Shown piece after piece: positions 41,428 to 51,312 of a DNA stretch of 64,000 nt (within the stretch, counting starts at the first letter, position 1; each line of letters begins with the position of its first letter). The stretch comes from Fimbriimonadaceae bacterium. Its GTDB lineage: Bacteria; Armatimonadota; Fimbriimonadia; Fimbriimonadales; Fimbriimonadaceae. The stretch lies in NCBI GenBank assembly GCA_019638775.1, contig JAHBTD010000002.1:868001-932000 (forward strand), read 5' to 3'. The notes under the pieces were generated by a model. The model saw only the letters and a program-made list of their open reading frames with translations. It was not told where the DNA came from and made no database searches. The position numbers and the translations under genes are program-made.

Positions 41428-41754
41428 ATGAACTGGGTGCAAATGGTTGGAGCGGCTTTCGGAGCTCTAAACGTCGTTTTGGGTATCGCTGGCGCAGCTA
41501 GCGGCAGCATGGTCTCACTGTACGCAGGTGGCGCCATTGGCGTACTCGCCATAGTAGGGGCGTTCGTAGCAAAAAACAGCACGATTCTGGGCTATGCCAT
41601 CGTCGCCATTGCATGCATTGCAATCCTGGGCCGATTTGGGCGAAAGCTGATGTCCGAGCCCGCAGTCTATCCTGGGGGAATTCTAGTCGTGGCTGCACTC
41701 ATCACCCTCGCATGCCTCATCTACGGGCTTGTTTCGATGCGCTCAAGCGCCTAA
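41428..41754 (+). CDS. Small four-helix membrane protein
   Basis: 108 residues with four hydrophobic helices (MVGAAFGALNVVLGIAG, GGAIGVLAIVGAFVA, LGYAIVAIACIAILG, GGILVVAALITLACL). No family was recognised. ATG 41428 is preferred over TTG 41410. The gene is convergent with ppa, ending one base from it. Confidence 0.75.
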   Translation: MNWVQMVGAAFGALNVVLGIAGAASGSMVSLYAGGAIGVLAIVGAFVAKNSTILGYAIVAIACIAILGRFGRKLMSEPAVYPGGILVVAALITLACLIYGLVSMRSSA

Positions 41755-41755
41755 A

Positions 41756-42265
41756 TCATTTGTCCGTCCGGTATTTCTCAATCAGTTCCAGCGCAACGTC
41801 TTTGCCCTTCCAGCCAAAGACCTCAACAGTTTTGTCTTCCAGCAGCTTGTAAATCTCGAAAAAGTGGTGAATCTCATTGAGTGTATGAGGATTCACCTCA
41901 TCCATCGACTCACGATTTCCAAATCGCGGGTCCTTCGAGGCAACGGCGAGGATCTTCTCGTCCGACCCCTTCTCGTCGTACATTTCCAAGACGCCAATCG
42001 GCTTCGCCTCAACCACACAGCCCGGAAAAGTGGGATGCGAACACAGCACCAGCACATCGATGGCGTCCCCATCCAAATACTTTGTTGACGGCAAAAAGCC
42101 GTAATCCCACGGATAAAACAGCGGCGAAAAGAGCACCCGGTCGAGCCGGATCATGTCCAAAGCCGGATCGTATTCGTACTTGTTGGTGCTGTACCGCGGC
42201 ACCTCAATAATCGCGTTGAATTCTTGGGGAGCGTTCTTTCCGAGAGGCAATGTGAGAAGACTCAT
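41756..42265 (-). CDS. ppa: Inorganic pyrophosphatase
   Basis: Hydrolyses pyrophosphate to drive biosynthesis. 169 residues, family I. Landmarks: ECHFNAIIEVPR-type start (EFNAIIEVPRYSTNKYEYD), YPWDYGFLPSTKYLDGDAIDVLVL with the metal-binding acidic residues, and FGNRESMDEVNPHTLNEIHHFFEIYK. TACTCT on the minus strand is eight bases before the ATG at 42265, so the message may be leaderless. Confidence 0.97.
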   Translation of the reverse strand: MSLLTLPLGKNAPQEFNAIIEVPRYSTNKYEYDPALDMIRLDRVLFSPLFYPWDYGFLPSTKYLDGDAIDVLVLCSHPTFPGCVVEAKPIGVLEMYDEKGSDEKILAVASKDPRFGNRESMDEVNPHTLNEIHHFFEIYKLLEDKTVEVFGWKGKDVALELIEKYRTDK

Positions 42266-42498
42266 TTACGGCTAGAGTACCGTGAGAGCCCAGCCACCCC
42301 CAGGGCTTCGGACAGGGGGATACCAAGTCAAGGCGTCAATGGGAAACGATGAACGATCATGGATGAGAGATGAATCAGGAGCGGAAATCAAAAAATAGTC
42401 GGAAACGAGGCGCACCAGAACTGCGCGCCTCGCCCCTCAGCTGGCTATGCTTATAATCCCCTATGACATCCCAGCTCCATACACCCCGCTCCCAGCTA

Positions 42499-44259
42499 CT
42501 ACCCACCTCCAATCCCCGGCGGCGTATGAAGCTGTAGCTTAAATTGACGTGTTCCCGTACTCGCTCGAAGCCAAAGACGGTGTCTGCCCGATTTCGTCGG
42601 CACGAAGTAATGGACCTGCACCTTGTCAAACTGCAACCACTGCGCCCGCAGAAACTGTCCGTCGTCGTCAAGGAGATCAACCCGGAGTTGAGTCCCTGGC
42701 TGATCAACGATGAACTCATAGCGCTTTCCTGCAACAAGGTCAACCGCATAAAGACCGAACTTGCCGCCTTCGAAGGTAAACGTTTCCGGCCGATCCAGCG
42801 TGTACTTTGTCGCCGTCACTTCGTCTCGACGCAGTTCAAAGTCCCCCGATCCACCATTGCCTTCACAAGAAAACCGAATGATAAAGGTCTTGGCCTCCGG
42901 AAAGTAGAGGTCATCGGCAGAAACAAGCGTTTCCCGGTTTACAATGCTGTTCTCCAGCTTGCCCGTTAGACTGAAAATGTCAATCTTCGTCAAAAAGTGG
43001 GCAGCCTTGGCAAAGACACGCATAAGTTCCGACTTGTTGGATTCAATGAGAAACAGCTTCGACTCGCCAATCTCCAGCGTATCTTTGATCGCCTTACCGT
43101 CCTCCCAGGTTGGCAAAGACTCGGTGTTGGAGATGGTGATCTTGCTCGACTTGGTCGACATCGAGCGCAGCACAAGCTGCGCGGTCCCTTCAGCTTGAAA
43201 CACCCTAACCACATCGTTTGGATTCGAAACCTTCACCAGAAACCATAGAAGATCGCTATCAACGCCGTAAGAGTCATCTGCTGTTGAGATCTCCTCTTGT
43301 TTGCCCTTGGGGGCCGTGAAGGCCTGTCGAAACTTACCTCCGACGATGGTCGTCCGCACAATCTGACTTTCCGTCACGGGAAACTCAACCACCGCCAACT
43401 CGTCCTCCTGGAGTTCGAAGTCGGTTTTGTCTGCAGGTTTGATTCGAATAGGAACGACTTCGTGGAATTCTGTAGTCAAGCGCTTGGTCTCGTACACGCC
43501 GTATTCAACAAAGTAGGCTCCGTCAGCAAGAGCTTTAAAGGCGACCGATCCATCAGGCGTCCTAATTTGTTGAAAGTCAGATGCCTCCACTCCGGTCGGG
43601 CCGACAACTCGCACAAAGCTAGCTTGTGAAGTGTAGTTGCCTTCAGAATACACGCGTCTCAGGTCATACAAGCCGTTCTTTTTCGCTGCCATTGAAACCC
43701 AGATTCGATTGGTGTCAGAAACTTCCGGAGGAATTGAGTCATGCTTCTTCTGCCCAAAAGGCGCATCCAGTGGCATAAAGGTCCGCGTTTTAAGAGTGAA
43801 CTTTCCACCCGCCACCGGCTTGTAGCAGACCACTTTTAGCTTGTAGGTGCCCGCTTCGGTAAAGCGGTAGATAATAAACGGGGATTGATCACCCTCCACC
43901 CGATCATCAACCTCTTTGAGCTTGGTGCCCTTTTCATCCTCAATGACAAGCACAGGGTCGAAGGCGTCACTCGTGGCCCCCGCCATAAGCGTCTCTCCCT
44001 TCTTGACTTTGTAGGTGAATTCAACGCGGTCTCCCGGCGTGAGGACAGCCGATCTTGAAGTCCAGAGGTGCGGCACGCGAGCATCGTTGTCTGGACTTGA
44101 TGAAGTCTTCTCAGCATCATCTCGTCCGATTGCTGCGCCTGCTCCTCCACCACCAAATCCGCCACCTTGGCCATAGCCTGCCGCACTGCCTTGCGGAAGA
44201 GCCTGCGTAGCGATCAAGACAAAACTAAGAGATGCGAGATAGCGAGCAAAATACCTCAT
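42499..44259 (-). CDS. Large secreted beta-rich protein, unknown function
   Basis: 586 residues. Signal peptide [20 protein letters not shown], a Gly-rich stretch ([16 protein letters not shown]), then repeated beta-sandwich modules of the pre-peptidase C-terminal (PPC) type; the visible ones contain [28 protein letters not shown] and [21 protein letters not shown]. It is probably cell-surface or extracellular. No catalytic signature. Its start is about 80 bases from the trpB start and divergent. Confidence 0.8.
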   Translation of the reverse strand: MRYFARYLASLSFVLIATQALPQGSAAGYGQGGGFGGGGAGAAIGRDDAEKTSSSPDNDARVPHLWTSRSAVLTPGDRVEFTYKVKKGETLMAGATSDAFDPVLVIEDEKGTKLKEVDDRVEGDQSPFIIYRFTEAGTYKLKVVCYKPVAGGKFTLKTRTFMPLDAPFGQKKHDSIPPEVSDTNRIWVSMAAKKNGLYDLRRVYSEGNYTSQASFVRVVGPTGVEASDFQQIRTPDGSVAFKALADGAYFVEYGVYETKRLTTEFHEVVPIRIKPADKTDFELQEDELAVVEFPVTESQIVRTTIVGGKFRQAFTAPKGKQEEISTADDSYGVDSDLLWFLVKVSNPNDVVRVFQAEGTAQLVLRSMSTKSSKITISNTESLPTWEDGKAIKDTLEIGESKLFLIESNKSELMRVFAKAAHFLTKIDIFSLTGKLENSIVNRETLVSADDLYFPEAKTFIIRFSCEGNGGSGDFELRRDEVTATKYTLDRPETFTFEGGKFGLYAVDLVAGKRYEFIVDQPGTQLRVDLLDDDGQFLRAQWLQFDKVQVHYFVPTKSGRHRLWLRASTGTRQFKLQLHTPPGIGGG

Positions 44260-44324
44260 GGCTTGCAGACGTACCGCCGACTCATTTGGTTACTTACGAA
44301 CAGCCGTACCCGAACCGCCGAAGC

Positions 44325-44330
44325 CATAAT
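44325..44330 (+). promoter_or_regulatory. -10 box, leaderless trpB
   Basis: CATAAT six bases before the ATG at 44337; the surrounding CCATAATATC is identical to that upstream of accB. Confidence 0.55.
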
Positions 44331-44336
44331 ATCAAC

Positions 44337-45518
44337 ATGCCCACTCAGCCCGACGCTACCGGACGCTTTGGCGATTTTGGCGGACGCTATGTCCCCGAAA
44401 CCCTAATCCCGGCTCTCGACGAACTCGAAGCCGAATTCAAAAGGGCGTGGTCAGAGGACACGTTTCGGGCTGAATTTGATCGCCTCCTCCGTGAGTACGT
44501 GGGCCGCCCCACCCCGATCACCGAAGCCCGCCGCATTTCGGAGGAGCTCGGGCTGCACGTCGTCATCAAGCGCGAGGACCTTAACCACACGGGCGCGCAC
44601 AAGATCAACAACGCTCTCGGGCAGTGCCTGCTTGCGCAGCGGATGGGCAAGAAGCGGATCATAGCCGAAACTGGAGCCGGACAGCACGGCGTGGCGACGG
44701 CAACGGTCTGCGCTCTGCTGGGGATGGAGTGCGAGGTCTACATGGGCGAGGAGGACTGCGCCCGCCAGCAGCTCAACGTCTTTCGGATGCGGCTCCTCGG
44801 GGCGAAGGTGATCCCCGTTTCCAGCGGCACGAAGACGCTGAAGGACGCCTTGAACGAAGCGATGCGCGATTGGGTCACCAATGTGACCAACACCCACTAC
44901 GTCATCGGCACAGCAGCCGGCCCGCACCCCTACCCCTACATGGTGCGTGAGTTCCAGTCCGTCATCGGAAACGAAGCCCGCGCGCAGTATCTGGAAAGGT
45001 ACGGCAGACTGCCTGATGCCGGTATAGCCTGTGTTGGCGGAGGCTCAAATGCCATCGGGTTCTTTGCCGCTTTTCTTGGAGACACCGACATACGGCTGTA
45101 CGGCGTGGAGGCAGGGGGGCACGGGATCGAGTCAGGTCAACACGCGGCTCCGCTCACGGCAGGCTCGCCAGGGGTACTGCACGGGTCATACAGCTATCTG
45201 ATGCAGGATGACGACGGCCAGGTTATCGGCACGCATTCAGTGTCGGCAGGGCTGGATTACCCAGGCGTTGGCGCCGAGCACTCGTATTTGAAGGATTCAG
45301 GACGGGTCGATTACACGTCGGTCACCGACAAAGAGGCTCTGGACGCATTTCAGTGGCTCGCCAAAAAGGAGGGTCTTATCGCCGCCTTTGAATCGGCTCA
45401 CGCCTTCGCGCTCCTGCGAGACACGTCGCGATTCAAGCCCGGCGACCGTGTGCTTGTGAACATGAGCGGCCGCGGAGATAAGGATATGGAGTCAGCCGCA
45501 AAGCTGTTTGACCTATGA
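44337..45518 (+). CDS. trpB: Tryptophan synthase beta chain
   Basis: Joins indole and serine to make tryptophan with PLP. 393 residues from ATG 44337; an upstream in-frame start at 44232 would overlap the divergent gene and is rejected. The PLP lysine is Lys89 in [24 protein letters not shown] and the phosphate loop [10 protein letters not shown] are complete. trpA is not in the window, so trpB may be a standalone unit. No Shine-Dalgarno. Confidence 0.97.
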   Translation: MPTQPDATGRFGDFGGRYVPETLIPALDELEAEFKRAWSEDTFRAEFDRLLREYVGRPTPITEARRISEELGLHVVIKREDLNHTGAHKINNALGQCLLAQRMGKKRIIAETGAGQHGVATATVCALLGMECEVYMGEEDCARQQLNVFRMRLLGAKVIPVSSGTKTLKDALNEAMRDWVTNVTNTHYVIGTAAGPHPYPYMVREFQSVIGNEARAQYLERYGRLPDAGIACVGGGSNAIGFFAAFLGDTDIRLYGVEAGGHGIESGQHAAPLTAGSPGVLHGSYSYLMQDDDGQVIGTHSVSAGLDYPGVGAEHSYLKDSGRVDYTSVTDKEALDAFQWLAKKEGLIAAFESAHAFALLRDTSRFKPGDRVLVNMSGRGDKDMESAAKLFDL

Positions 45519-45595
45519 TTGAGCACTTCTTAGCGTGGTCAGTACGAGCATGAGATCATCAAAAGATCTATATCTGCCCGATCCAGACACACGTT

Positions 45596-45660
45596 CAAAC
45601 CAATCCCAAATCCCAAATCTACAATCCAAAAAATCTAAAATCCAAAATCCAAAATCGTAA
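45596..45660. repeat. AAAATCC repeat array
   Basis: Words AAATCCCAAATC, CAATCCAAAAAATC, TAAAATCCAAAATCC in tandem between trpB and the AraC gene. Confidence 0.8.
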
Positions 45661-45672
45661 ATCGTAGATTCT

Positions 45673-46572
45673 CTACTCTCCCGGATCAGGATCACTTCTC
45701 AGCTCAGAAGGCACTAGCCCCAGGTATTCCTTCACCGATTCACGCAAGCCCTGCGTTGTTCCAAAGCCCGCCGCTGTGGCGATCACATCGATAGGGGAAT
45801 CTGTCGTGCGTAGCAACTCCACAGCCATCTCCGTCCGACACCGGTCCACAAACTCATGGAAGCCATACCCAACGCTGGCCTTAAACACACGTGAGAAGTG
45901 GAAGGGGGAGTACCCGACAAAATCGGCGGCATCTTTGAGAGGCCAGGCCTGCTCGGGGTTCTTCCGCACGGCTTCGGTTAAGTCCACAATGCCCTCGGCA
46001 AGATCAATCGGCAACGGTGTTAGACCAAAGCTGCTGACCCCCGTCTTGAGGTACGCACAGGATTCATAAATCACAGAAAACAGCAACGCCTCGACATCGC
46101 CACGCTTCCCGTTCAGCGCCCGATTCAACCGATCCACAGCTGTCACAAAAAGCGGGTTTACAGGCTGCGTCATCACGCTCAGGCGATCGCTCGGTTTAGC
46201 TGGGTCAATCAGGGCGTCATCAAGCAGACCAGGTGTTGAGGGTAGCGCCCAAGTTAGAATCCGGCATTCTTGTTCGCCTCTAGCGACGCGAAGTGTGAGG
46301 TTTGCCGGGCCGCGAAGGAGCGAGACACTTCCAACAGGGAGGATGCTCCAGCGCGTGTCAGATGGCGTACGCAACAGGATTGTTCCCTGCCGCTTGAACC
46401 ATAGACAGGCCGTATTCGCAGGTACATCCATCGTCGTTGTTGACGTGGCTCGAATGGTAGCAGTGCGCACGATTGCGCGAAGCTTGTCCGACTCGAACAA
46501 CACCTGACTACGAAACTGTGCTGAACCGCCCTGCTCGTCTGCCCCCATAGCTGCCGTTCCAAATAATCGCAT
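45673..46572 (-). CDS. AraC-family transcriptional regulator
   Basis: 299 residues: N-terminal cupin-like sensor (about 30-110, WSILPVGSVSLLRGPANL), linker, and C-terminal AraC double helix-turn-helix (about 205-285: WPLKDAADFVGYSPFHFSRVF, IDVIATAAGFGTTQGLRESV). The first helix-turn-helix has the conserved SPFHFSRVFK signature. The cognate target is unknown; neighbours are trpB and asd. The DNA-binding domain ends in ELRSDPDPGE. Confidence 0.9.
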   Translation of the reverse strand: MRLFGTAAMGADEQGGSAQFRSQVLFESDKLRAIVRTATIRATSTTTMDVPANTACLWFKRQGTILLRTPSDTRWSILPVGSVSLLRGPANLTLRVARGEQECRILTWALPSTPGLLDDALIDPAKPSDRLSVMTQPVNPLFVTAVDRLNRALNGKRGDVEALLFSVIYESCAYLKTGVSSFGLTPLPIDLAEGIVDLTEAVRKNPEQAWPLKDAADFVGYSPFHFSRVFKASVGYGFHEFVDRCRTEMAVELLRTTDSPIDVIATAAGFGTTQGLRESVKEYLGLVPSELRSDPDPGE

Positions 46573-46815
46573 CGCCCTTGTACATCAGAGCATGAAGCCT
46601 TGGGCATAAATTTCGCCAGGTCTTTTGCCAGACCTTTAGAAAAAGCCGCCCACTAGCAACAGGGCCATCCTTGATTGCTGATTCAAAACAATCAAAACTG
46701 CCCGAGCCCATTTAGATTACTTTTGTTAGTGTAACACTCCTCACAAAAGGAATCGCAGCGGTTTGTTCCTAAGCCCGCAAATTTCCTTCGTTCTTTCATA
46801 GGGTATCACTTTCCT

Positions 46816-47850
46816 ATGCCCCAAGGTTTATCCGTGGCTGTCCTCGGCGCAACTGGCGCTGTCGGCCACGAATTCTTAAAGCTCTTTGAAGATCGGCGGT
46901 TTCCGGTAGGGGACCTTCGTCTGCTCGCCAGTGCAAGGTCCGCCGGTAAGACCCTGAGTTTTCAAGGCCGTGATGTCGCTGTCGAAGCGGTCTCGCCCCA
47001 AAGCTTTGAAGGCGTTGACGTTGCCTTCTTCAGCGCCGGAGCCACCCGCTCAAAGGAGTTTGCGCCACATGCCGTCGCCGCAGGTTCCTACGTGATCGAC
47101 AATTCAAGCGCCTTCCGAATGAATGAGGAAACCCCATTGGTGGTGCCCGAAATCAACACAGCCACGATCGGAGATGCGAAGGTGCTCGCTGTTCCCAACT
47201 GCACCGCAATCATCCTCCTCATGGCGACATCCCCACTCTTCAAGCTCGGCAAAGTGAGTCGAATCGTGGTGAGCACCTACCAGAGCGCCAGCGGAGCCGG
47301 AGCCGCCGCGATGGAAGAGCTCAGAGAGCAAACGCGCGACGTACTGGAGGGCAGACCCGCCGTACCCAAAATCATGCCTCACCCCTACGCCTTCAACGTC
47401 TTTAGCCACAACACCGCCATCAACGAGCACGGTTACAACGACGAAGAGTGGAAGGTCATCCAAGAGTCGCGCAAGATCATGGGCATCCCCGATCTGCGCA
47501 TCAATGTCACATGCGTTCGAGTGCCCGTTCTTAGAGCACACTCGGAGTCCATTACCGTGGAGTTTGAAGGCGCAGCCCCGTCAGAGCAGGCAGTCCTCGA
47601 AGCGCTAAGCGCAGCTCCTGGAGTTCGGATTGTCGACGACCGAGCCGGAAACGTCTTCCCTATGCCGCTAGATGCCTCAGGCCAGTACGACGTCTTGGTA
47701 GGGCGAGTCCGAAAGGATGTTTCCCACCCGTCCGCAATCTCACTCTTTGCCAGCGGTGATCAACTCCTAAAAGGCGCAGCCCTGAACGGTGTACAGATAG
47801 CCGAAAAACTGATCGAGTTGGGCAAGCTAAAGGTCGCCGCAACGCTCTAA
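46816..47850 (+). CDS. asd: Aspartate-semialdehyde dehydrogenase
   Basis: Makes aspartate semialdehyde for lysine, threonine and methionine synthesis. 344 residues. NADP-binding start AVLGATGAVGHEFLKLFED; catalytic Cys129 in VPNCTAII; substrate-binding region STYQSASGAGAAAMEELREQ; catalytic His in VPVLRAHSES. TATCAC lies six bases before the ATG, so it may be leaderless. Hom of the same pathway is at 23657. Confidence 0.96.
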   Translation: MPQGLSVAVLGATGAVGHEFLKLFEDRRFPVGDLRLLASARSAGKTLSFQGRDVAVEAVSPQSFEGVDVAFFSAGATRSKEFAPHAVAAGSYVIDNSSAFRMNEETPLVVPEINTATIGDAKVLAVPNCTAIILLMATSPLFKLGKVSRIVVSTYQSASGAGAAAMEELREQTRDVLEGRPAVPKIMPHPYAFNVFSHNTAINEHGYNDEEWKVIQESRKIMGIPDLRINVTCVRVPVLRAHSESITVEFEGAAPSEQAVLEALSAAPGVRIVDDRAGNVFPMPLDASGQYDVLVGRVRKDVSHPSAISLFASGDQLLKGAALNGVQIAEKLIELGKLKVAATL

Positions 47851-47860
47851 TAAAAAAACT

Positions 47861-48003
47861 CCCCTCCCTCGTCAACGTCGAAGACTTGGTTTCAACTCAA
47901 CACTCCCCTCCCTCGTCAATGTCGAAGACTTAATTTCGACTCAAAAATTCCCCTCCCTCGTCAACGTCGAAGACTTGATGAGGGAGGGGGCAGGGGGAGG
48001 GAG
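47861..48003. repeat. 44-base triple tandem repeat
   Basis: Three copies of a 44-45-base unit starting CCCCTCCCTCGTCAACGTCG at 47861, 47905 and 47950, ending with GATGAGGGAGGGGG at 47977. The final G-run pairs with any of the C-rich unit starts, so the array could work as a terminator for asd and the DUF559 gene. Confidence 0.9.
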
Positions 48004-48016
48004 ACTAGCGATCTTG

Positions 48017-48415
48017 TCAGAACGGCAGCTTTCCTTTTCTACCCGCTCTTTCTTCACAAGCCCGAACGATCAGGGTGACCCACTCAACAAGCTCAGCGCC
48101 AGTGTGTTCAAAGAGATCGAGACTTGGCAATCGAAATGTATCGATGCCTACCGATCTCAAATACTCATCTCTTGCCTTATCCTTAGTTTGCCGTTGTGCG
48201 TGTTGTTCACCGTCAACTTCGACACAAAGTTTTGCTTCCGGGCAATAGAAATCGAGGAAGTAAACGCCAACCGGAACTTGCTTCTTAAAAAGAAAGCCCG
48301 TCTTCTTTTCCCTTAGCCAGTACCACAACCGCTTTTCGCTTACGCTCATCGACTTGCGCAGTTCGCGAGCACGAGCCCTGGCTTCTGGCGAGTGGTTATA
48401 GCTTCCCCGGCGCAT
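48017..48415 (-). CDS. DUF559 endonuclease-like protein
   Basis: 132-residue protein of the DUF559 (restriction-endonuclease-like, Vsr-related) family. The segment RRGSYNHSPEARARARELRKS is typical at the start; YFLDFYCPEAKLCVEVDGEQH carries the D-(x)-ExD core and DEYLRSVGIDTFRLP is the conserved tail. ATG 48415 was chosen because TAGAAT (complement of 48422-48427) lies six bases upstream; an upstream GTG at 48421 overlaps that box. Its biological role is uncertain; members are often near repeats and phage genes. Confidence 0.85.
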   Translation of the reverse strand: MRRGSYNHSPEARARARELRKSMSVSEKRLWYWLREKKTGFLFKKQVPVGVYFLDFYCPEAKLCVEVDGEQHAQRQTKDKARDEYLRSVGIDTFRLPSLDLFEHTGAELVEWVTLIVRACEERAGRKGKLPF

Positions 48416-48449
48416 AGTCACATTCTAACTGGGCTAAAAGCTTCTTGTC

Positions 48450-48512
48450 TCCACCCCCTACCCCCTCCTCATTAAGGCTACGCAGTTAATGAGGAGGGGG
48501 AGCATGAGCAAG
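48450..48512. repeat. CCCCTCC...GAGGAGGGGG repeat
   Basis: CCCCCTACCCCCTCCTCATTAA, then GCAGTTAATGAGGAGGGGG; perfect-arm hairpin, related to the 24993 family. Confidence 0.75.
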
Positions 48513-48524
48513 GGGAGGGGAAAC

Positions 48525-49469
48525 TCACTCCTCACAGGCTTTCAAGCACAGCTCCGCATTCCGCCTAAGCCCCACAAGACCAGTCCTCCTCACAGCAGAC
48601 CCCCGCGTCAAATCATCCCATGCATCCGACTGTATCACCGCCAACTCCTTCAGAGCAGGCCACTCTCGCCGGTTCAGGAAATCTGGTTCTTCGGTAATTC
48701 GGGCGCGCAAGGGCTGGTTCTCACTGGGTTGATTAAACGGGCAAACCTCTTGGCAGACATCACACCCAAACGTCCAACCGCTGAGCCTCGACGCAAGGTC
48801 ATCAGGAATCGGCCCCTCATGCTCGATGGTCAAATAGCTTATGCATTGCCGAGCATCAACGTGATAGCGCCCGTCTTCATGCTTTATCGCTCCTGTTGGG
48901 CAGGCGTCGATGCACTTCGTGCAGGTGCCGCAACCTCCGACCGCCGGAGCATCCGGCGCAAATCGCTTTGTCACGAGCAGCAGCCCAATGAAAAACCAAC
49001 TTCCCCGTCGAGAGTCGATAAGGCAGGTGTTCTTCCCATACCAACCAAGTCCAGCAAGCTGGGCAAATTCACGGTCCATGATCGGGGCGCTGTCCACGCA
49101 AGGCCTTGTCTCTATACCGGGATACTCCGCCTTCAGCCATTCCGAAAGCCGCCTCAGCTTCCCCCGAATAACCTTGTGATAATCACGACCCAAGGCATAC
49201 CGCGCAATGCGCGGAAAGCCATCGTCGAAGGGGTTAGATTGGTTGTAATTGAGAGAAACCGCCACCACCGACTGGACTCCCGGCAGCAGCCTCTCCGGAT
49301 GCTCCTTCAAAGGGAGCTGTTCGGCAAGGTAGTCCATAGTCCCTTGATAACCCTTGGCAAGCCAGCTCTTGTAGGTGTCTAGGTTAGGGGGCGACACCGC
49401 ATCGCAAACCCCGACGGTGTCGAAGCCAAGTTCGAGGGCTTTCTCCTTGAGCGGTGTAGGGTCCAGCAT
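48525..49469 (-). CDS. queG: Epoxyqueuosine reductase
   Basis: Cobalamin- and Fe-S-dependent reductase that makes the queuosine tRNA base from epoxyqueuosine. 314 residues from ATG 49469 (LKEKALELGFDTVGVCDA matches the usual QueG start; a GTG at 49493 adds eight residues). Two [4Fe-4S] ferredoxin motifs are visible: CGTCTKCIDACPTGAI and CDVCQEVCPFN. Length is short compared with E. coli QueG (about 380) because the C-terminal HEAT repeats are reduced. Its convergent neighbour is DUF559. Confidence 0.9.
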   Translation of the reverse strand: MLDPTPLKEKALELGFDTVGVCDAVSPPNLDTYKSWLAKGYQGTMDYLAEQLPLKEHPERLLPGVQSVVAVSLNYNQSNPFDDGFPRIARYALGRDYHKVIRGKLRRLSEWLKAEYPGIETRPCVDSAPIMDREFAQLAGLGWYGKNTCLIDSRRGSWFFIGLLLVTKRFAPDAPAVGGCGTCTKCIDACPTGAIKHEDGRYHVDARQCISYLTIEHEGPIPDDLASRLSGWTFGCDVCQEVCPFNQPSENQPLRARITEEPDFLNRREWPALKELAVIQSDAWDDLTRGSAVRRTGLVGLRRNAELCLKACEE

Positions 49470-49554
49470 TTCTGGTTGAGGTGGCAAGAACACATCTTCC
49501 GATGTGCAATTCCGGTCTCCATCAAAGGTGACGCTCCTCTACGAGTGTGGCACG

Positions 49555-49793
49555 ATCCCCTCCCCTTCCATTTTTCCTGAAATGGAGGGGAGGGGCAGGG
49601 GTGGGGAGGTCCCGGGCGCGCTCAGCCCTTCAGCAGATCTATTCTTCCCGTCGCGTCTCCCGGAGAAAGGGATCAGAGATCGAAGATCGGAAATCGGAGG
49701 TCACTTGCGGATCACGAATCACGGATCACCTTCCCCCTTTGCGGCTTTGCGCCTTTGCGAGAAAGACTCTGATGGCGGATCACCGATCACGAT
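49555..49793. repeat. Composite intergenic repeat
   Basis: Same modules as 11638-11835: CCCTCCCCTTCCA hairpin, GGGGAGGTC, AGATCTATTCTT, then GATCGAAGATCGGAAATCGG, GATCACGAATCACGG, TTTGCGGCTTTGCGCC and GATCACCGATCACG. Confidence 0.8.
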
Positions 49794-50624
49794 TCACCTC
49801 CCCAAAACCGACAATCGATACAACTCCCGCCACTGATCCAAAGTCAAAGACTGCGGACGGGCCAAGGCCGACAACCCAGCTTTCTCAATCAACGCCTCCG
49901 TTCGCGGACGCTCTATCCCATACCGAATCAAGTTGTTCGCCAAAGTCTTCCTCGGCATCGCAAAGCACCCACGCACCAGCTTAAAAAATCCCGGCTCTTC
50001 CTCAGCCGACAAGCCGGTCTCCACCGGCACAAACTCCAGCACGATGCTCTGAACTTTCGGCGGTGGCAAGAACGCCCCCGGAGGCACGTCGCACACCTTG
50101 TTGATCTGAAACTGAGTCTGCAAGTAAACCGACAGCGATCCCCTATTTGAATCCCCAACCGGCGCAAGAATCCTTACGCCAACCTCTTTTTGCATCATCA
50201 AAACCGCTTTCACATATTGCTTCCGCACCTCAGCAATGCGTGTGATCAACGGCCCCGTGATGTGATAGGGCATGTTCGAAACAACAGAACGCGGCTCTGG
50301 AAGCTCGAAAAGCACCGACCCAAGATCGGCCTCCAGCGCATCCAACAAACGCACATCAGCAAGGGGAGCCGACTCCGCCAACACCTCGGGGAATCTTGTA
50401 TCCACCTCAAGTGCGATCACCTTCGACGCTGCTTCGGTAAGCATTCCAGTAATAGCGCCTGGACCAGGGCCGATCTCAAGAATGCCCTCGATGCCATCCA
50501 AACGCGAGCGGATCGCATTCAGAACTTTGGGGGAGCAGAGAAAGTGTTGAGCGAGCCCCTTGCGTGCCCAAAGACCGTGTTTGGCCAGGAACGCACGAAG
50601 CTCGCTCTGATCGTGTAGGTTCAA
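49794..50624 (-). CDS. rsmA: 16S rRNA dimethyladenosine transferase
   Basis: Dimethylates two adenosines near the 3-prime end of 16S rRNA, a late small-subunit assembly step. 276 residues: SAM motif EIGPGPGAIT, VIALEVDTRF, and the NMPYHITGPLI active-site motif. Begins TTG at 50624, one base after the stop of the 3D-domain gene, so it is probably translationally coupled to it. No Shine-Dalgarno of its own. Confidence 0.95.
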   Translation of the reverse strand: MNLHDQSELRAFLAKHGLWARKGLAQHFLCSPKVLNAIRSRLDGIEGILEIGPGPGAITGMLTEAASKVIALEVDTRFPEVLAESAPLADVRLLDALEADLGSVLFELPEPRSVVSNMPYHITGPLITRIAEVRKQYVKAVLMMQKEVGVRILAPVGDSNRGSLSVYLQTQFQINKVCDVPPGAFLPPPKVQSIVLEFVPVETGLSAEEEPGFFKLVRGCFAMPRKTLANNLIRYGIERPRTEALIEKAGLSALARPQSLTLDQWRELYRLSVLGR

Positions 50625-50625
50625 T

Positions 50626-51312
50626 TTAGCTAAGGACGTGGACCTTAACCTTTTTGCGTCCGAATTTCAACGCAGCGGCGCGTGTTGGGAAACAAAGGTC
50701 GATCTTGTAGCCCTTGATAGCGCTGCCCTTATCGCAGGCCAAAGCCATGCCATAACCCTCGATATACAACACTGTACCGAGTGGAATCACACTGGGATCG
50801 ACGGCGGCAACGCCCATTTCAGCCTTTTGTCCGGTAGCTGTGCGGAACGTTGCGTTCTTGCCGCGCCCCGCGCTGGGATCGTATGCCGAAGCCTCCATCT
50901 CAATGCTCTTGGTCCGCGAATAATTACCGCGACTCATCTCGAATCTTGGCTTGCCGACGTGAAAAATCTGGCTCATGGGCTCCACGCGGTCGGTCCGCAC
51001 CAGAGTCATGACTTCCTTCCCATCCTTCTCCTCAATGCGATAAACATCGACGAGACGGCCTTTCGTCCCCGGCTTCTCCTCCTTCATTCGTCCATGCGGA
51101 AGGGAGCGTGTGAGAACATACTCAACAGGGAAAGGGATCTCTTTGCGAACGACAAAGAACTCTCTTTCGTTCGCCTTCTCGTCCGTACCGGCTTGTTGAG
51201 CGGAGTGCTCGCTTTGGCTGCGAACTCCTACCGGTAGGTCTACTTGTGCAACCACCGTTACGGTGGCAATTGCGATACCCAACCCAAGGGTAAATCGCTT
51301 CATGGCGCTCAT
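50626..51312 (-). CDS. G5- and 3D-domain secreted protein
   Basis: 228 residues from ATG 51312, which has a perfect AAGGAGGTGA Shine-Dalgarno five bases upstream. Signal peptide around MKRFTLGLGIAIATVTVVAQ. A G5-like segment (about residues 60-115) is followed by a 3D domain (about 140-228) with the metal-binding Asp motifs ASAYDPSAG and VDPSVIPLGTVLYIEGYG and ACDKGSAIKGYKID. By family it is a wall-hydrolase-associated domain (as in RpfB or YuiC). Next gene rsmA is in the same operon. The unusually long leader (51313-51873) is described separately. Confidence 0.88.
   Translation of the reverse strand: MSAMKRFTLGLGIAIATVTVVAQVDLPVGVRSQSEHSAQQAGTDEKANEREFFVVRKEIPFPVEYVLTRSLPHGRMKEEKPGTKGRLVDVYRIEEKDGKEVMTLVRTDRVEPMSQIFHVGKPRFEMSRGNYSRTKSIEMEASAYDPSAGRGKNATFRTATGQKAEMGVAAVDPSVIPLGTVLYIEGYGMALACDKGSAIKGYKIDLCFPTRAAALKFGRKKVKVHVLS

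Noticed and set aside
44232-44336. Upstream start for trpB at 44232
   Set aside because: It overlaps the divergent gene, and trpB homologues begin near the ATG at 44337.
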